Shown piece after piece: positions 20,313 through 29,711 of a stretch of 41,287 nt of DNA. The DNA comes from Chrysophaeum taylorii. Lineage: Eukaryota; Sar; Pelagophyceae; Pelagomonadales; Pelagomonadaceae. Location of the stretch: assembly GCA_029834535.1 (NCBI GenBank), contig JAQMWT010000467.1:1-41287 (forward strand). The letters run 5' to 3'. Within the stretch, counting starts at the first letter, position 1. Every line of letters starts with the position of its first letter. The notes under the pieces are model-generated. The model did no database searches, was not told where the DNA came from, and saw only the letters and a list, made by a program, of their open reading frames with translations. The translations under genes were made by a program, and so were the position numbers.

Positions 20313-20973
20313 TTCAATTCAAATTCAAATTCGGGGAGCGCTGTAGTAGGGTGCGAGGATGGATGACGTCATTCACAGTATGCCCTAACACTCCCCCCAA
20401 ACCTCCGCCTAAATCTAACAATATATGCCGCGTTTGGCTAAATTGACGTTCAGCCTACAATGCTGTAAAATCCCAAATGTAGGTTTCTCGGACAATTATT
20501 AGGGTCGGATAAGAAAGTTCGTACGAGCCGTTAACTATGTTTCAGTTTGTACTAAGACATACTCAACGGATCGCTGAGCTATGTTCATTTGTACTCAAGC
20601 AGTATGTGCCGCCACGCCGCGAGATCGTCGCGATGGAACTAGTCCCCATAGTGAAGTCGGCATCCTTTCGTCCCCTCACGCAAAAAAAGGAAAAAGCCCA
20701 CGCGTTGTAGGACCCGTCGTTGCGGCGCGGGCTAGTCTCGTTTTCTTATCCGACCCTATACATTATACCGGAAATCTACACTGTAGATCGCGTTGCTGGG
20801 TTGGTGTTGCTGGATGATATAACCCGCAGTCACTGCAGTAGTAGAACCAAGAAGGCGAATAATGTTCCTCGCCCATCGTTTTGCGTAGCAACTACTCAGC
20901 CGCGAGGCAGGCGGGCGAAGACAGGAGGGGCCCCGCGGTCTTTGGAATTACTATTAGTCGCCGGTCGTCGCCA
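20313..20973. other. intergenic region with a MITE
   Basis: The upstream region of the D27-like gene and the downstream region of the amine oxidase. No gene is supported here; its main content is a 255-bp inverted-repeat element listed separately. Confidence 0.7.
20502..20756. mobile_element. MITE, Tc1/mariner-like ends
   Basis: GGGTCGGATAAGAAA at 20502-20516 is repeated as a perfect 15-bp inverted copy at 20742-20756, and both ends are flanked by TA (20500-20501 and 20757-20758). TA duplication is the mark of Tc1/mariner insertion. At 255 bp with no ORF it is non-autonomous. No source transposase lies in the window. Confidence 0.82.
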
Positions 20974-22254
20974 TCAAAGCTGGAGGATGGTGGTGTTGTA
21001 GTAGTGGGCGTCGAGCCAGTCGGGCTTGGGGAGGCGGAAGTGGTCGTGGAGAATGCGCTCGGCGACGCGGAGGGACTGCTCGGCCCAGCAGCACGTGAGG
21101 TCTTGGTAACCCCCGTACCAAAAATCGTTGTTGGCGACGAAAAGGGGAAAGGACCCATTAGTGGGGTCGAGGGAGGTGCGCACCATGTAGTCGTGGGGCG
21201 AGACATGACCAAGGCAGGTTTCCGTTGGGCAGGAGTCGCCGACAAGGGCCTGGAAGTTGCTCGCCTCGGGGGCGGTCGCGACGTGGGTCTGGTTCAAATC
21301 CCAGAAGCCCATGACGGCGGCGAGAGGGGGTTTTTCGTCGGTGAGGTTGTGGATCTTCATGAGCTTGGTGTGGATAGCGTCGAGGAGGCGCGGGTCCGAG
21401 GAGACCGTTAGGGGCTCGGTGGCGTCGTCGCGGAACTGCAAGTACCACTCGATCTGGTCGTACTGGAGGTTGACCGCGTAGACAACCTCGAGGGCGCCCG
21501 GACCGACGACGCCGTCGAAAATCGGTCCGTCGTGATATCGTCCCACAAAAGGCGGGTTAGTGTCGACGTCGGTGAAGTAGCCTTCCTCGATCCCGAGTCG
21601 GGCGCGCCACCAGGGGTATTCGTAGACGCAGTAGACCTTGATTTGGAAGAACCGTTCGCCCCCGCAGGGATCGCACCCGAGAAGACGCTCGGCAATTGGG
21701 TCGACAAACAACGTATCTTTCGCGTCGAGTTGCTTAATCGCAGACCTCGGAAGGTTCAAGAGAACAGATCGAGCGGTAACGGTATAATTGTCGAACTGCA
21801 GCGCGAGTCCGGGATGCACGCCGACGAGTCTCGCGCCGTAAAAAAACCGCGCGCCCTCGAGCTTGGCAGCCATCGCGGCGAGGGGCATGTGATAGCCCGC
21901 CGCGTTCGAATCGTTAACTATTTTATAGAGAGTGTAGTTGTTGACCTCGGAGTCTGGCGCGCAGTCCGGCTCGTAGCAGGCCTCGTCGAAGCCAAAGTGA
22001 CGGATGAGGTCGCTCGGAAGATGCATTTCGTGGGCGAACCGGTACGCGCCGACATCGATCGTTAGTTTGTCCAAGCCAAAGCTGTAGGTGCGCCCCCCGG
22101 TGCGTTGCGAAGCCTCGAAGACGCAGATGTCCTTGTGTCCGGCCTCGGCGAGCCGGTACGCGGCGTAGATCCCGGCCCACCCGGCGCCAACAATTCCGAC
22201 CTCGCACTCTTCCCTGGCGGCGGCGGCAAGGGAGGTGACGAAGAAGAAAAACAT
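20974..22254 (-). CDS. secreted or organellar flavin amine oxidase
   Basis: This is an FAD-dependent amine oxidase family protein of 426 residues. The dinucleotide-binding motif is at residues about 17-50 (EVGIVGAGWAGIYAAYRLAE, then ICVFEASQRTGGRTYS). The C-terminal FAD contact region is visible (LFVANNDFWYGGYQDLT, then AEQSLRVAERIL). The start at 22254 (MFFFFVTSLAAAAREE) gives a short signal peptide, followed at once by the Rossmann strand. The frame stays open to 22839, but that part overlaps the opposite-strand gene and is junk. Family members oxidise polyamines, amino acids, monoamines or carotenoid-like substrates; nothing here fixes the substrate. Several N-x-S/T sites and paired Cys fit a secretory route. 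Confidence 0.88.
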   Translation of the reverse strand: MFFFFVTSLAAAAREECEVGIVGAGWAGIYAAYRLAEAGHKDICVFEASQRTGGRTYSFGLDKLTIDVGAYRFAHEMHLPSDLIRHFGFDEACYEPDCAPDSEVNNYTLYKIVNDSNAAGYHMPLAAMAAKLEGARFFYGARLVGVHPGLALQFDNYTVTARSVLLNLPRSAIKQLDAKDTLFVDPIAERLLGCDPCGGERFFQIKVYCVYEYPWWRARLGIEEGYFTDVDTNPPFVGRYHDGPIFDGVVGPGALEVVYAVNLQYDQIEWYLQFRDDATEPLTVSSDPRLLDAIHTKLMKIHNLTDEKPPLAAVMGFWDLNQTHVATAPEASNFQALVGDSCPTETCLGHVSPHDYMVRTSLDPTNGSFPLFVANNDFWYGGYQDLTCCWAEQSLRVAERILHDHFRLPKPDWLDAHYYNTTILQL

Positions 22255-22283
22255 CCTGTGCGGAGCAAGATTTCCATTTCGAG
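22255..22283. promoter_or_regulatory. 29-bp divergent start region
   Basis: The start codons of the amine oxidase (minus) and the exonuclease (plus, ATG 22284) are only 29 bp apart. Any promoter must be shared and overlap coding DNA, unless the exonuclease starts at a later Met such as 22296. Confidence 0.5.
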
Positions 22284-23822
22284 ATGGGATGTCCCATGTA
22301 CGTCCTTCTCCTTCTTCTACGGTGCGATGATGCGCTCTCCCCGGAGACCACCCAAGTCGCAATCGACGCGTCGCGGTCGACGCTCCTCGCCTGCCGCGTC
22401 GAGTCAAAGCGGCAGGTTGCGCGGACGCTGTGTTTTCTGAGCGTCGCGCCAGCGACGACGACGTCGGGGGCGACGTGGGTGTGGGGTAGGAAGCGCGCGA
22501 GGGTTCAGTTGATTTGCGGGAAGAGCCTCGAGACGAGGCTCGGAGCCGAGGGCCTCGCGCAGACCCTGAAGCGCGTCCGCGTCGGGAGTCGGCTGATCGT
22601 CGAAGCGGAAACGCGGTGGAAGAAACGACGGTACCGTCTCGAGCGATGGCGCCAGTGGTGGCGCGGTGAGCTCGACCTGCGGTGCATCTCCCTCGAGATC
22701 CTCCCGGCCCTCGACGCTGCTGCTGCCCCCCTCCCCAAAAAGAAGCGATATCTCGCCCTGGACCCGGTGTGCTCGGTGATTCTAGTCGACGCGGCCGATA
22801 CGCTCGCGACCTTCGACGCGCGGTGCGCGAGCCTAACACCCAAGAGCCTCGTCGGCCTCGACGCCGAATGGGAAGACAAGGTGGCCCTCATCCAGGTCGC
22901 GATTGACGACGACGTCTACGTCCTCGACTGCGCGGCGAAGCTCGAATTTGACCTCTCGGCCCTCGGGCGCGCGACGCTCGTCGGCTTTGGCCTCGATACC
23001 GACGTCGCTAAGATCAGAGAAGCGGGCATTCCGATTTCCGTCGATCGCTCGATCGAACTCAGAACGCACCCGCGCCAGAGCCTCTCGTCCCTCGCCCGCG
23101 ACACCCTCGGTCTCCCCCTCGACAAGAGGCTCCAGCGGTCTAGGTGGGGAAGCCGCCCTCTCGCCGACGAGATGCTGACGTACGCCGCCCTCGACGCCCG
23201 CGTCCTCCTCGAAGCGTACCGCGCGATCAACGACCCCCGCAAGATCTCGGCCAAGGATATCAGAGCGATCGCGGCGGCGGGAAAATTACCGCGCGCTCGA
23301 GTCGGCGACCTTCAGCTCGAGGGCGCGCGCCATCCGAAGGATCTCGCGCTCCTCGCGCTAGACGGCGCCGGCGTCGGGGACAAGGTCGTCGTCGACTACA
23401 ACCGCCGGAGCGGCTTGGTGCGCGTGCGCGACGCCTCCGTCTGCTTTGTCAACTTCGGCCCTTCTTCTTCTCGGGGGAAGTCCGACGACCACCGCAAGTA
23501 CCCCAACGCCCTCGAGCTCCGGGGGGATACCCTCGAGATCACCTGGTGGCCCCCGCCCGGCTCGGGCCCCGACTTTGTCCAGACCCGACTCGCCGCAGAG
23601 CCCGTGCTTCTCTTCGCCCGCGTCGCTAAACACCCCTACGTCTTCTGCGGGCGCCTCGCATTTTCCCGCCACCTCCCCGACGACGACCCCGACCCCGACC
23701 CCAACCCCGCGGGGGGGGTCGTCTTGGCGCTCCTCGACACCAAACCCCTCCTCGACCGAAGATCCCACTCCCCCGTCGTCGCCAACCTCCTCGACCGCGC
23801 GGCACCACCACGTCCCAGATGA
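22284..23822 (+). CDS. DEDD 3'-5' exonuclease, WRN/RNase D type
   Basis: An exonuclease of the WRN/Exd2 and RNase D superfamily that trims 3' ends of nucleic acid. Exo I is LVGLDAEWEDKVALIQVAI (catalytic Asp and Glu). Exo II is TLVGFGLDTDVAKIREAG. Exo III is MLTYAALDARVLLEAYRAI, with the Tyr and Asp of the DEDDy subtype. SLSSLARDTLGLPLDKRLQ and SRWGSRPL are also typical. About 180 residues precede the domain and are basic, with no family seen. The C-terminal 180 residues (LEITWWPPP, YVFCGRLAFSRH) look like a small beta-rich domain, perhaps PUA/EVE-like. The start at 22284 gives a hydrophobic N-terminus (MGCPMYVLLLLLR), perhaps a targeting signal. Its stop is 26 bp from the stop of the next gene. 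Confidence 0.88.
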   Translation: MGCPMYVLLLLLRCDDALSPETTQVAIDASRSTLLACRVESKRQVARTLCFLSVAPATTTSGATWVWGRKRARVQLICGKSLETRLGAEGLAQTLKRVRVGSRLIVEAETRWKKRRYRLERWRQWWRGELDLRCISLEILPALDAAAAPLPKKKRYLALDPVCSVILVDAADTLATFDARCASLTPKSLVGLDAEWEDKVALIQVAIDDDVYVLDCAAKLEFDLSALGRATLVGFGLDTDVAKIREAGIPISVDRSIELRTHPRQSLSSLARDTLGLPLDKRLQRSRWGSRPLADEMLTYAALDARVLLEAYRAINDPRKISAKDIRAIAAAGKLPRARVGDLQLEGARHPKDLALLALDGAGVGDKVVVDYNRRSGLVRVRDASVCFVNFGPSSSRGKSDDHRKYPNALELRGDTLEITWWPPPGSGPDFVQTRLAAEPVLLFARVAKHPYVFCGRLAFSRHLPDDDPDPDPNPAGGVVLALLDTKPLLDRRSHSPVVANLLDRAAPPRPR

Positions 23823-23848
23823 TGATGGTAACAACAGACACATGTGTC

Positions 23849-24412
23849 TTACGACGCTTCGTCGCGTTTAGGAGGAGGTCGGTCGTGCGAGGCGTACGAG
23901 AGATATATGAGCCACAGGAAGCTGAGCCCGGCGATGAAGCTAATTCGGAGCTCGGTCGGAAGGACGGTGAACGAGATCAGATGGGCCGGGGGCCAGGTCA
24001 TCCAGTAGGTTGTCAGCACTCGCGGGGCCTCTTCCTTGTATTTCAACAGACCTTGGAAAGGAGACCCCTGCCCGGTCGCGAAGTGCTCGAACGGGTAATA
24101 TAACATGAGGTAAACGAACGGAACGTGGACGAACGCGTCCGCCGCAACCTTGCGCGTCGCCGTCCCGAGATCCCGCCCGGACCCCAACACCCTCGTAAAC
24201 ACGACGTTGTAGATGTAATGCTGCCCGATACCGAGATATGCCCCCGAAAAGAAGGCGAACGACAAGTTTCGTTGAAAGTCAAACCTTCTTCCGTCGAACG
24301 ACGTCTGAGCGATCATGTCGCTCGCGCTCCCTTTCGCGAACGTCACCACGAACGCCGTCGAGAGCGGCCGCGATCGCGACAGCCCGCGGTACGCCTCGAC
24401 GACCCTCCACAT
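23849..24412 (-). CDS. Mpv17/PMP22 family membrane protein
   Basis: A 187-residue protein of normal length for Mpv17/PMP22, small channel-like proteins of the mitochondrial inner membrane, peroxisome or plastid. The family pattern is complete: N-terminal WRVVEAYRGLSRSRPLSTA, then KGSASDMIAQ, then YYPFEHFATGQG, then WMTWPPAHLISFTVLPTELR and FLWLIYLSYASH. Four membrane helices can be placed. The start at 24412 fits the family start. It converges with the exonuclease, 26 bp between stops, so 3' ends must overlap or be very short. Confidence 0.92.
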   Translation of the reverse strand: MWRVVEAYRGLSRSRPLSTAFVVTFAKGSASDMIAQTSFDGRRFDFQRNLSFAFFSGAYLGIGQHYIYNVVFTRVLGSGRDLGTATRKVAADAFVHVPFVYLMLYYPFEHFATGQGSPFQGLLKYKEEAPRVLTTYWMTWPPAHLISFTVLPTELRISFIAGLSFLWLIYLSYASHDRPPPKRDEAS

Positions 24413-26002
24413 CTCACGACCCCAAAAAAACGGGGTTTCGTGTTGGGGTCATGGTCCCAGCATCAAAAATGGAGGGGTCTGCACACACGGACAACACACG
24501 CACCACAGTCGGGGCAGACGGCGTATATTCTTTTGCGCAACACCCGAGATTATGGTGTGTCGCGCTGGGGATTTCTGTTGTCGTCGTCGTCGTCGTCGTC
24601 GTCGTGGCTGTTCTCAGAGCGAGCTCAACAGCTTCCTCACCACCTCGAACAGAAGCAACACACGTGGCGACGTGTCTTCGCCTCGGGCCTGTGTCTTCTG
24701 CGCCTTCTTGCGCCACACCTTTTTGCGCGGAACATTGGCTCCCTTTGCACTTCGTGTTGATCGATGGCGCCGCTTGACGGCGTTGCGGGTAGACCCAAAA
24801 CTGATTATCAACCTGGCGACTGCCGTGTGGTCGCCTGACGCGCGATTGGCGGTTGTCACCCGAGTGTCGGATGTCAGAAGTAGCGCAAGGTTGCGCTTAC
24901 GAATGGTTCTGTCAACGGAGAATATAGCCGCCGCCGCGAGGTGGACGAGCGGCTCGCAGTTCGGATAGCTGTCTAGCGTGGTTTACTAAAAAGACGCGCT
25001 GAAAAATTGAGGAATTGCCGCAGAGTCAGGCAAACATGATATTATGGTACTTGAAGCCCGGCTGCACCAACCGGAGTTTGTCAGCGATGCAGCAGCTTTC
25101 ATTCGACTCGTGTGGATCTGGACGATGACCTCCCGATATCTTTTCATTGTCGCCAATTGTTGATCATTCACTGTTCTGGTTTCGAGCTCGGAGTGTAAAC
25201 TACGGCGAAGTCAGCGTCGGATTGGGGACGCGGAGTTTGACATTCTCAGTGCCACCGGACTCACGTACGAGCTCATAATCGTTCCGCGCGCCTGGCTTAC
25301 CCAACCAGAAAACTCCCGGCGAGCCAACAGTCGAGTGTGTAGATTGTGTGCAGATGAAAGTAGGTGCAAATCGTGGGTTAACCACCGAACACGCTGCGTG
25401 CCCACTTCCGCGCTCCAACTCTTGGCAGTCGAACTTTAGATCCCCTTGCTTTGAATTGGCATTTGACTTTGCTCAAGTGTCTCTTCTCGGTCGAGCACTC
25501 TTTCGATCGACCGAACCACATCAGCGACGCCGTCCTTAAGTAGGCCTGGATAGATCAGCAGCCTACCTAACTGATCACACCGCGGCAGTCTGCCAAGGAA
25601 TGAAATCACTCGCAGCAAACTTGAAGATGATCAGACACACCGCAAGCTTAGGGATGTCTAGTAGGTTCTCTCGGAGTCGTCTCAAGTGCCCTGTCCCCCT
25701 TTTTATCGACGTGGGTCTCTCCAAAGTCATCGACGTCACTACAAAAAAAATTCCGGCGAATCTTGCACGTAGTCTACGAATGTCGGTAGATTTTCTATTC
25801 TGGATTAGGTGCTCTCGTATACCAAGTGACTGTTAACGAGGGTGCGTCATCGTCGATTTTGGGGTGTTCTCGTGCGCCAATGCAGCCTTCATCTGTGATT
25901 TTGCATCTTCGTGAGACGACAGACGCGTGTTGGTCTTGTCGCTAGACGTATGAATGTCCTTTGCAACAGGTACATTCGTGACTTTAGTCTCAAGACAAGT
26001 GC
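24413..26002. other. intergenic, no confident gene
   Basis: This lies upstream of the Mpv17 gene. A GTC trinucleotide run sits at about 24578-24605. Short frames on both strands change often. A minus-strand frame at 25618-25436 (VISFLGRLPRCDQLGRLLIY) reads like protein but is short and isolated, so it is at most a gene relic. No RNA gene was recognised. Confidence 0.5.
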
Positions 26003-26007
26003 AGGCC

Positions 26008-26340
26008 AGTAAGTTCGCCAGTAAGTTCACCTAGTCCCAATCTCTAACCCCAGTAAGTTCACCTGGTCCCAGTAAGTTCACCTGGTCAGTAAGTTCACCT
26101 AGTCCAAATCTCTAACCCCAGTAAGTTCGGCGTACTCGTGCTCACACCACTCCTTCGAGCTCGTCGCTGTCGCCTCCGCCAATCTAAGCTGCTTCGATCC
26201 GCACACGCCGCTAACCTTTCAGTTTACTCTAAAACCCTCAGTAAGCTCACCTGGTCCCAGTAAGTTCACCTGGTCACTATATTCACCTAGTCCCAATCTC
26301 AAGCCCCAGTAAGTCCACGTGGTCCCAGTAAGTTCACCTA
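26008..26340 (-). repeat. interspersed GTGAACTTACTGG repeats
   Basis: About nine copies of CAGTAAGTTCACC (plus strand) or close variants occur with irregular spacing, often joined by TGGTCC or TAGTCC. A second short unit (CCCAATCTCTAACCC) comes in between. Arm B carries fewer copies at 38630-38690. They lie just past the helicase 3' end, as subterminal repeats of a transposon would. Confidence 0.75.
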
Positions 26341-26384
26341 CAGTGCGCGTGTAGACGCCGGGAGGGGGCTTATCGGTATTGCGC

Positions 26385-26930
26385 AGCACGTGTGGGGTAG
26401 GGCGGAGTCGTCGACTCAGAAGAGTATATTCTCGGGGTTGCCGATCGACAGAGAGCCACGTAGAGCCGTGACAGAAGACGGGCTTGTGGGCAAGAGGACG
26501 CGGACCTCGCGGGGCGTCTGGTCCTGGCTCTTGTTGATCGTTTGGCGTAGGCGGGCCTTAAGGGATACAGGTTGGAGGAGCCTCGGTGACAACGACACGA
26601 TCGATCATGTATCTGGTACCGTTGCAGTGGCCGTGCGACGGGTCAAGGTTGCGAAGACTTTAAGCTCGCGATCAAAGTCAGCATGCCGTTGGTTGTCAGG
26701 GAGTTCAAAACTCGACTGTAAAGAGCGAGGCGTCGTCTTCCGACCCAACCTAGTCGGCCGAAAAGAACTCCGACGCCTCGTCTCCGGGAAAAAAAGGCCG
26801 CGGTCATGCGCGCGTTGTCAGCATCGACAACATCGTTTCGACGGCGCGTGAGAATGGCGCGCCGAAAGAGCCGCCGCGGGTCGTGGAAATAGTCTGCGAG
26901 GTCGCCGTAGACGGCTTGGAGGATCACTGT
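26385..26930 (-). pseudogene. Helitron helicase C-terminus, arm A
   Basis: This encodes the last part of a Pif1-like helicase that unwinds DNA during rolling-circle transposition. In order on the minus strand: ILQAVYGDLADYFHDPRRLF and RRAILTRRRNDVVDADNAR, then LNSLTTNGMLTLIASLKSSQ, then TINKSQDQTPREVRVLLP, then, after a frame change, PVFCHGSTWLSVDR. These match the Helitron pattern RAILT-x-N..V, LN-x-L-x-NGMP, INKxQGQT and PVFxHGQLYVAxSR. At least two frameshifts make it dead. Rep and the helicase N-terminus are absent. Confidence 0.85.
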
Positions 26931-26985
26931 CTGGCTCGCGGGCTCTCGCGCCTACCTGATCCTTACCCTAAATCGAGGGACAAAC

Positions 26986-27762
26986 GGACAAACAAGGAGC
27001 AACTCTACGACATCAAAACCCTCGCTTGGGGTTCGTTGTACACCGCCCACGCCCTCCATCCCTCCCACCCGTCGCCTGTCGATCGGCGCGCAGCGCAAGT
27101 CCACTCCGAATACCTCGCTCACGCCCGCGGCATCGACGCCATCATCCCCCAGCCGGGTACAGCACCACCGCCTGGCTTCTTGGGCCCTGTCGAACAGCGG
27201 CTACGTAGCTACGGCACTGTCGCCGGCCTCTTCTTTGGTGCCTTCGGTGAGGCCAGCGCGGCGTGCCACGCTCTCGCCCAAACATGCGCAGAGCGCATCG
27301 CTGCGCGAACCTGGGTGACAAGCGGCTGCGCCAACTTCACAGAGGCAAAGGCGGCCCAAACTCGCCGCATCTACCGTGAGTGGGGGATCGCCAACGCATT
27401 AGGCCGGGCTCGCTGTGCCCTCACCGCCCTCACCCATGTCGCCGCCTCGGGGAACCCCGCCCAGGCCGCCCGATCCCAGCAGGACGTCACCCTTCGTCGC
27501 ACGCGTCCGGCGGCAGCATGCGTACGACCTACGGGCGGGGCCCGTCCTCTCTTCGCCTGCCCCACGCCTCGGCGATGACCCCGACTAGGTCCCGCGTACT
27601 TATCTCCGCCCGTCAGGCACATCCCTCATACCCCACAAACCCACCCACATCCTTCATGCTCCCCACACACGCCCCCCCCTCTTAGCAGTCGACATTTAAA
27701 GACAAACAGACAAACAAACAAACAAACAGACAGACAGACAAACATCTGTCGATTAGTAGTTA
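26986..27762 (+). mobile_element. non-LTR retroelement, 3' fragment, arm A
   Basis: This is near-identical to 31800-31051 read on the minus strand. It holds the last 170-odd codons of the RT polyprotein and the 3' untranslated tail, ending in ACAA/ACAG repeats and GTCGATTAGTAGTTA. Relative to arm B, 6.2 kb (31801-37998) is missing. The join reads GGGACAAACGGACAAACAAG, with microhomology to both sides. Confidence 0.88.
26998..27579 (+). pseudogene. C-terminus of RT-nuclease polyprotein, truncated
   Basis: The frame matches the C-terminal 170 residues of the protein at 31269-34607: EQLYDIKTLAWGSLYTAHAL, then VEQRLRSYGTVAGLFFGAFG. It keeps DIK of the PD-(D/E)XK-like nuclease but lacks the preceding PD and the whole reverse transcriptase. 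The last residues differ from arm B after LRRT. It is not a gene on its own. Confidence 0.88.
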
Positions 27763-29711
27763 AGACAACAGTCCCAGGTCGGGCCGGATTTGTCGTCACA
27801 CCTTACCCTGCTGCTAGAGCGTGCCTTCGATTTTTGCGGGCTTTAGGAAATTTTAGCTTAGCGAGAATGGGTGCCTTCACCGACAAGTGTGCACTTGACA
27901 GGGGTTTGCAGCGCCCAAGCGACAAAAAATGCGAATGATAGACTGCCGTAAAATGCGAATGATAGACTGCCGTTAGCGTCTGTTGATCTTTGGGGATTTC
28001 GGGCTTATCACCGACGATCTCTAAATTGTCGAGAAACTAATTATCGAAAAATTCTCCCCTGTCCCACAAGGCAGTACCCGCAGTTCGGTCACATCTAAGG
28101 CGAGACTTTACGAGAGTGTGATACGGTGCCTTTTATCTGCGGTAGTCCGCTAGCCTTATCGCTTCGTCTTTGTCAGATACGCTGGTTTTGATACCGCACA
28201 TCCTGCGATAATCTGCTGTCAACGCGCATAAGTCGTACAAGTGATGGCGACCCCTTGCACGGATCAAACGAATCCTACGAACTCGTGTTCGAGTTCCGCC
28301 GTCGTCCCCTCCGCGAACGTCTCCTTGTGCGCAATGGTCCTCGCGTGGGAATTGCAGAAACAAATCAAACAACTTAATTGTTTTCAAGTGTAGTGGAAAT
28401 GCGAACTGCGCTCTAACATCAACAAAAATCCACCGTCATCGATATTAGAAGCCACCCCACGGCGCCCAACTTCGTCCTTCTGGTCGTCCCTAACATTTGG
28501 GCGCGTTTGCGCATCGCGCACGCCATGCATTTGGGTCATTACACCCCATAGAAAGCTGTGGGCATCTGCCGAAGGTAATAGCCATGCGCGTCCTCTTCTG
28601 AGAGTGGCTAGCGAAGGTTACTATTGGCACCCTCGAAATAGCACCCTCTAGAACGAGATGCTGTTTGCCTTTCAGTCCACTGCAGGGTGGCGCGCACACC
28701 GTGCTACTCAATATCGGCTCTGGTATGAGGGGCCTGGCAAAGAAGGCGCAAGCCTCGTGCTGCGGTGGGAGAATTTTGGCCCGGTGTGATAATTTTGGCC
28801 CGGTGTGATTGTGGAAAAGACCCGAAGAGAAGCACCCGATTGAGCTGGATCAGCGCCAACGGAAAGCACCAAAGTGCGACAAATCGGCGTCATCCGATTA
28901 AACCTATATATGGTGGCAAACTGGACGACGTTCGTGCATGCCACAGATGATCGGCTTTCGTGATTCAGGTGGCAAGCGCCATCCAGGGTAGTCCACTTGA
29001 GCAATGTGCGTTGCTCCAGTGAAAGGGCCTCCACGTTGGACTGTCACCAGAAGCAACACCACGTTTAAATTCAAAGACCGTCTTTGTGCGCGTTTTTCCA
29101 ATTAAACTATCAGGAACCAAGCATGCTCTCCTTTGCAATCGCTTCTCTACAAACTTTCGTTGACGCCTAGACTGCAACTGCAATGTCTCAAACAGATCAA
29201 TACCGGTCCGTCTCGCGGCGAGCTCTTAGCAACAAAAGTACAAGGTTAACGCGCCAACGACTTCGTGGATTGCAACGACGGTTCTTCGGAGGTGCGGCAA
29301 ACGCGCAAATGTTCAAACTTCTGCCAAATCAAAATCAAAAACACTAACAACCATGCTGTACATCTCCAGATTCTTTTGTTGATTTCTTTGTCTTCTCTCC
29401 CTAGACGTTTGTCCGCCGGGCATTCCTGCCAAGGGATAAAAAAAGGGAGGGCATTTTGGCATTTTTCCCAATGAGTGGCCCCTAAGCATTCGAAAGGTTC
29501 CGTATTGAGTGAACCATTAGTCCGTTTAAGATCACTTTCTGGTCCCAAAGTACTAGTGATTAGCATTTGAAAGATACCGTAATGAACTTTTCTATAGTTT
29601 GGCGGTTTCGGACGGCAATATTTTGAGCACCTCGTACCGCGAATTCCGGGAGGCGCATGTCGTGCGCTGGGGCGTCTTGACCCCTCAGTCGCGCACTGCT
29701 GACGGCGCGGT
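27763..29711. other. spacer between inverted arms, no gene seen
   Basis: Short unconvincing frames on both strands. It contains two exact small tandem duplications: 24 bp at 27926-27949/27950-27973 and 19 bp at 28772-28790/28791-28809. No domain, RNA gene or terminal repeat was recognised. Confidence 0.55.

Larger units (their letters stand above)
26003..26982 (-). mobile_element. Helitron remnant, arm A
   Basis: This segment is homologous, in inverted orientation, to 37999-38845. It contains the degraded 3' end of a Helitron Pif1-type helicase (minus strand) and, beyond it, repeats of the GTGAACTTACTGG type. Similarity to arm B stops sharply at 26982, where the non-LTR element begins. Confidence 0.75.

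Noticed and set aside
22255..22839. 585-bp upstream extension of the amine oxidase frame
   Set aside because: Arg/Ser/Pro-rich shadow of the opposite-strand exonuclease. The signal peptide and Rossmann fold begin cleanly at 22254.
26008..26340. CRISPR array
   Set aside because: Repeats are irregularly spaced, degenerate, lack unique spacers of constant length, and lie in eukaryotic transposon DNA.
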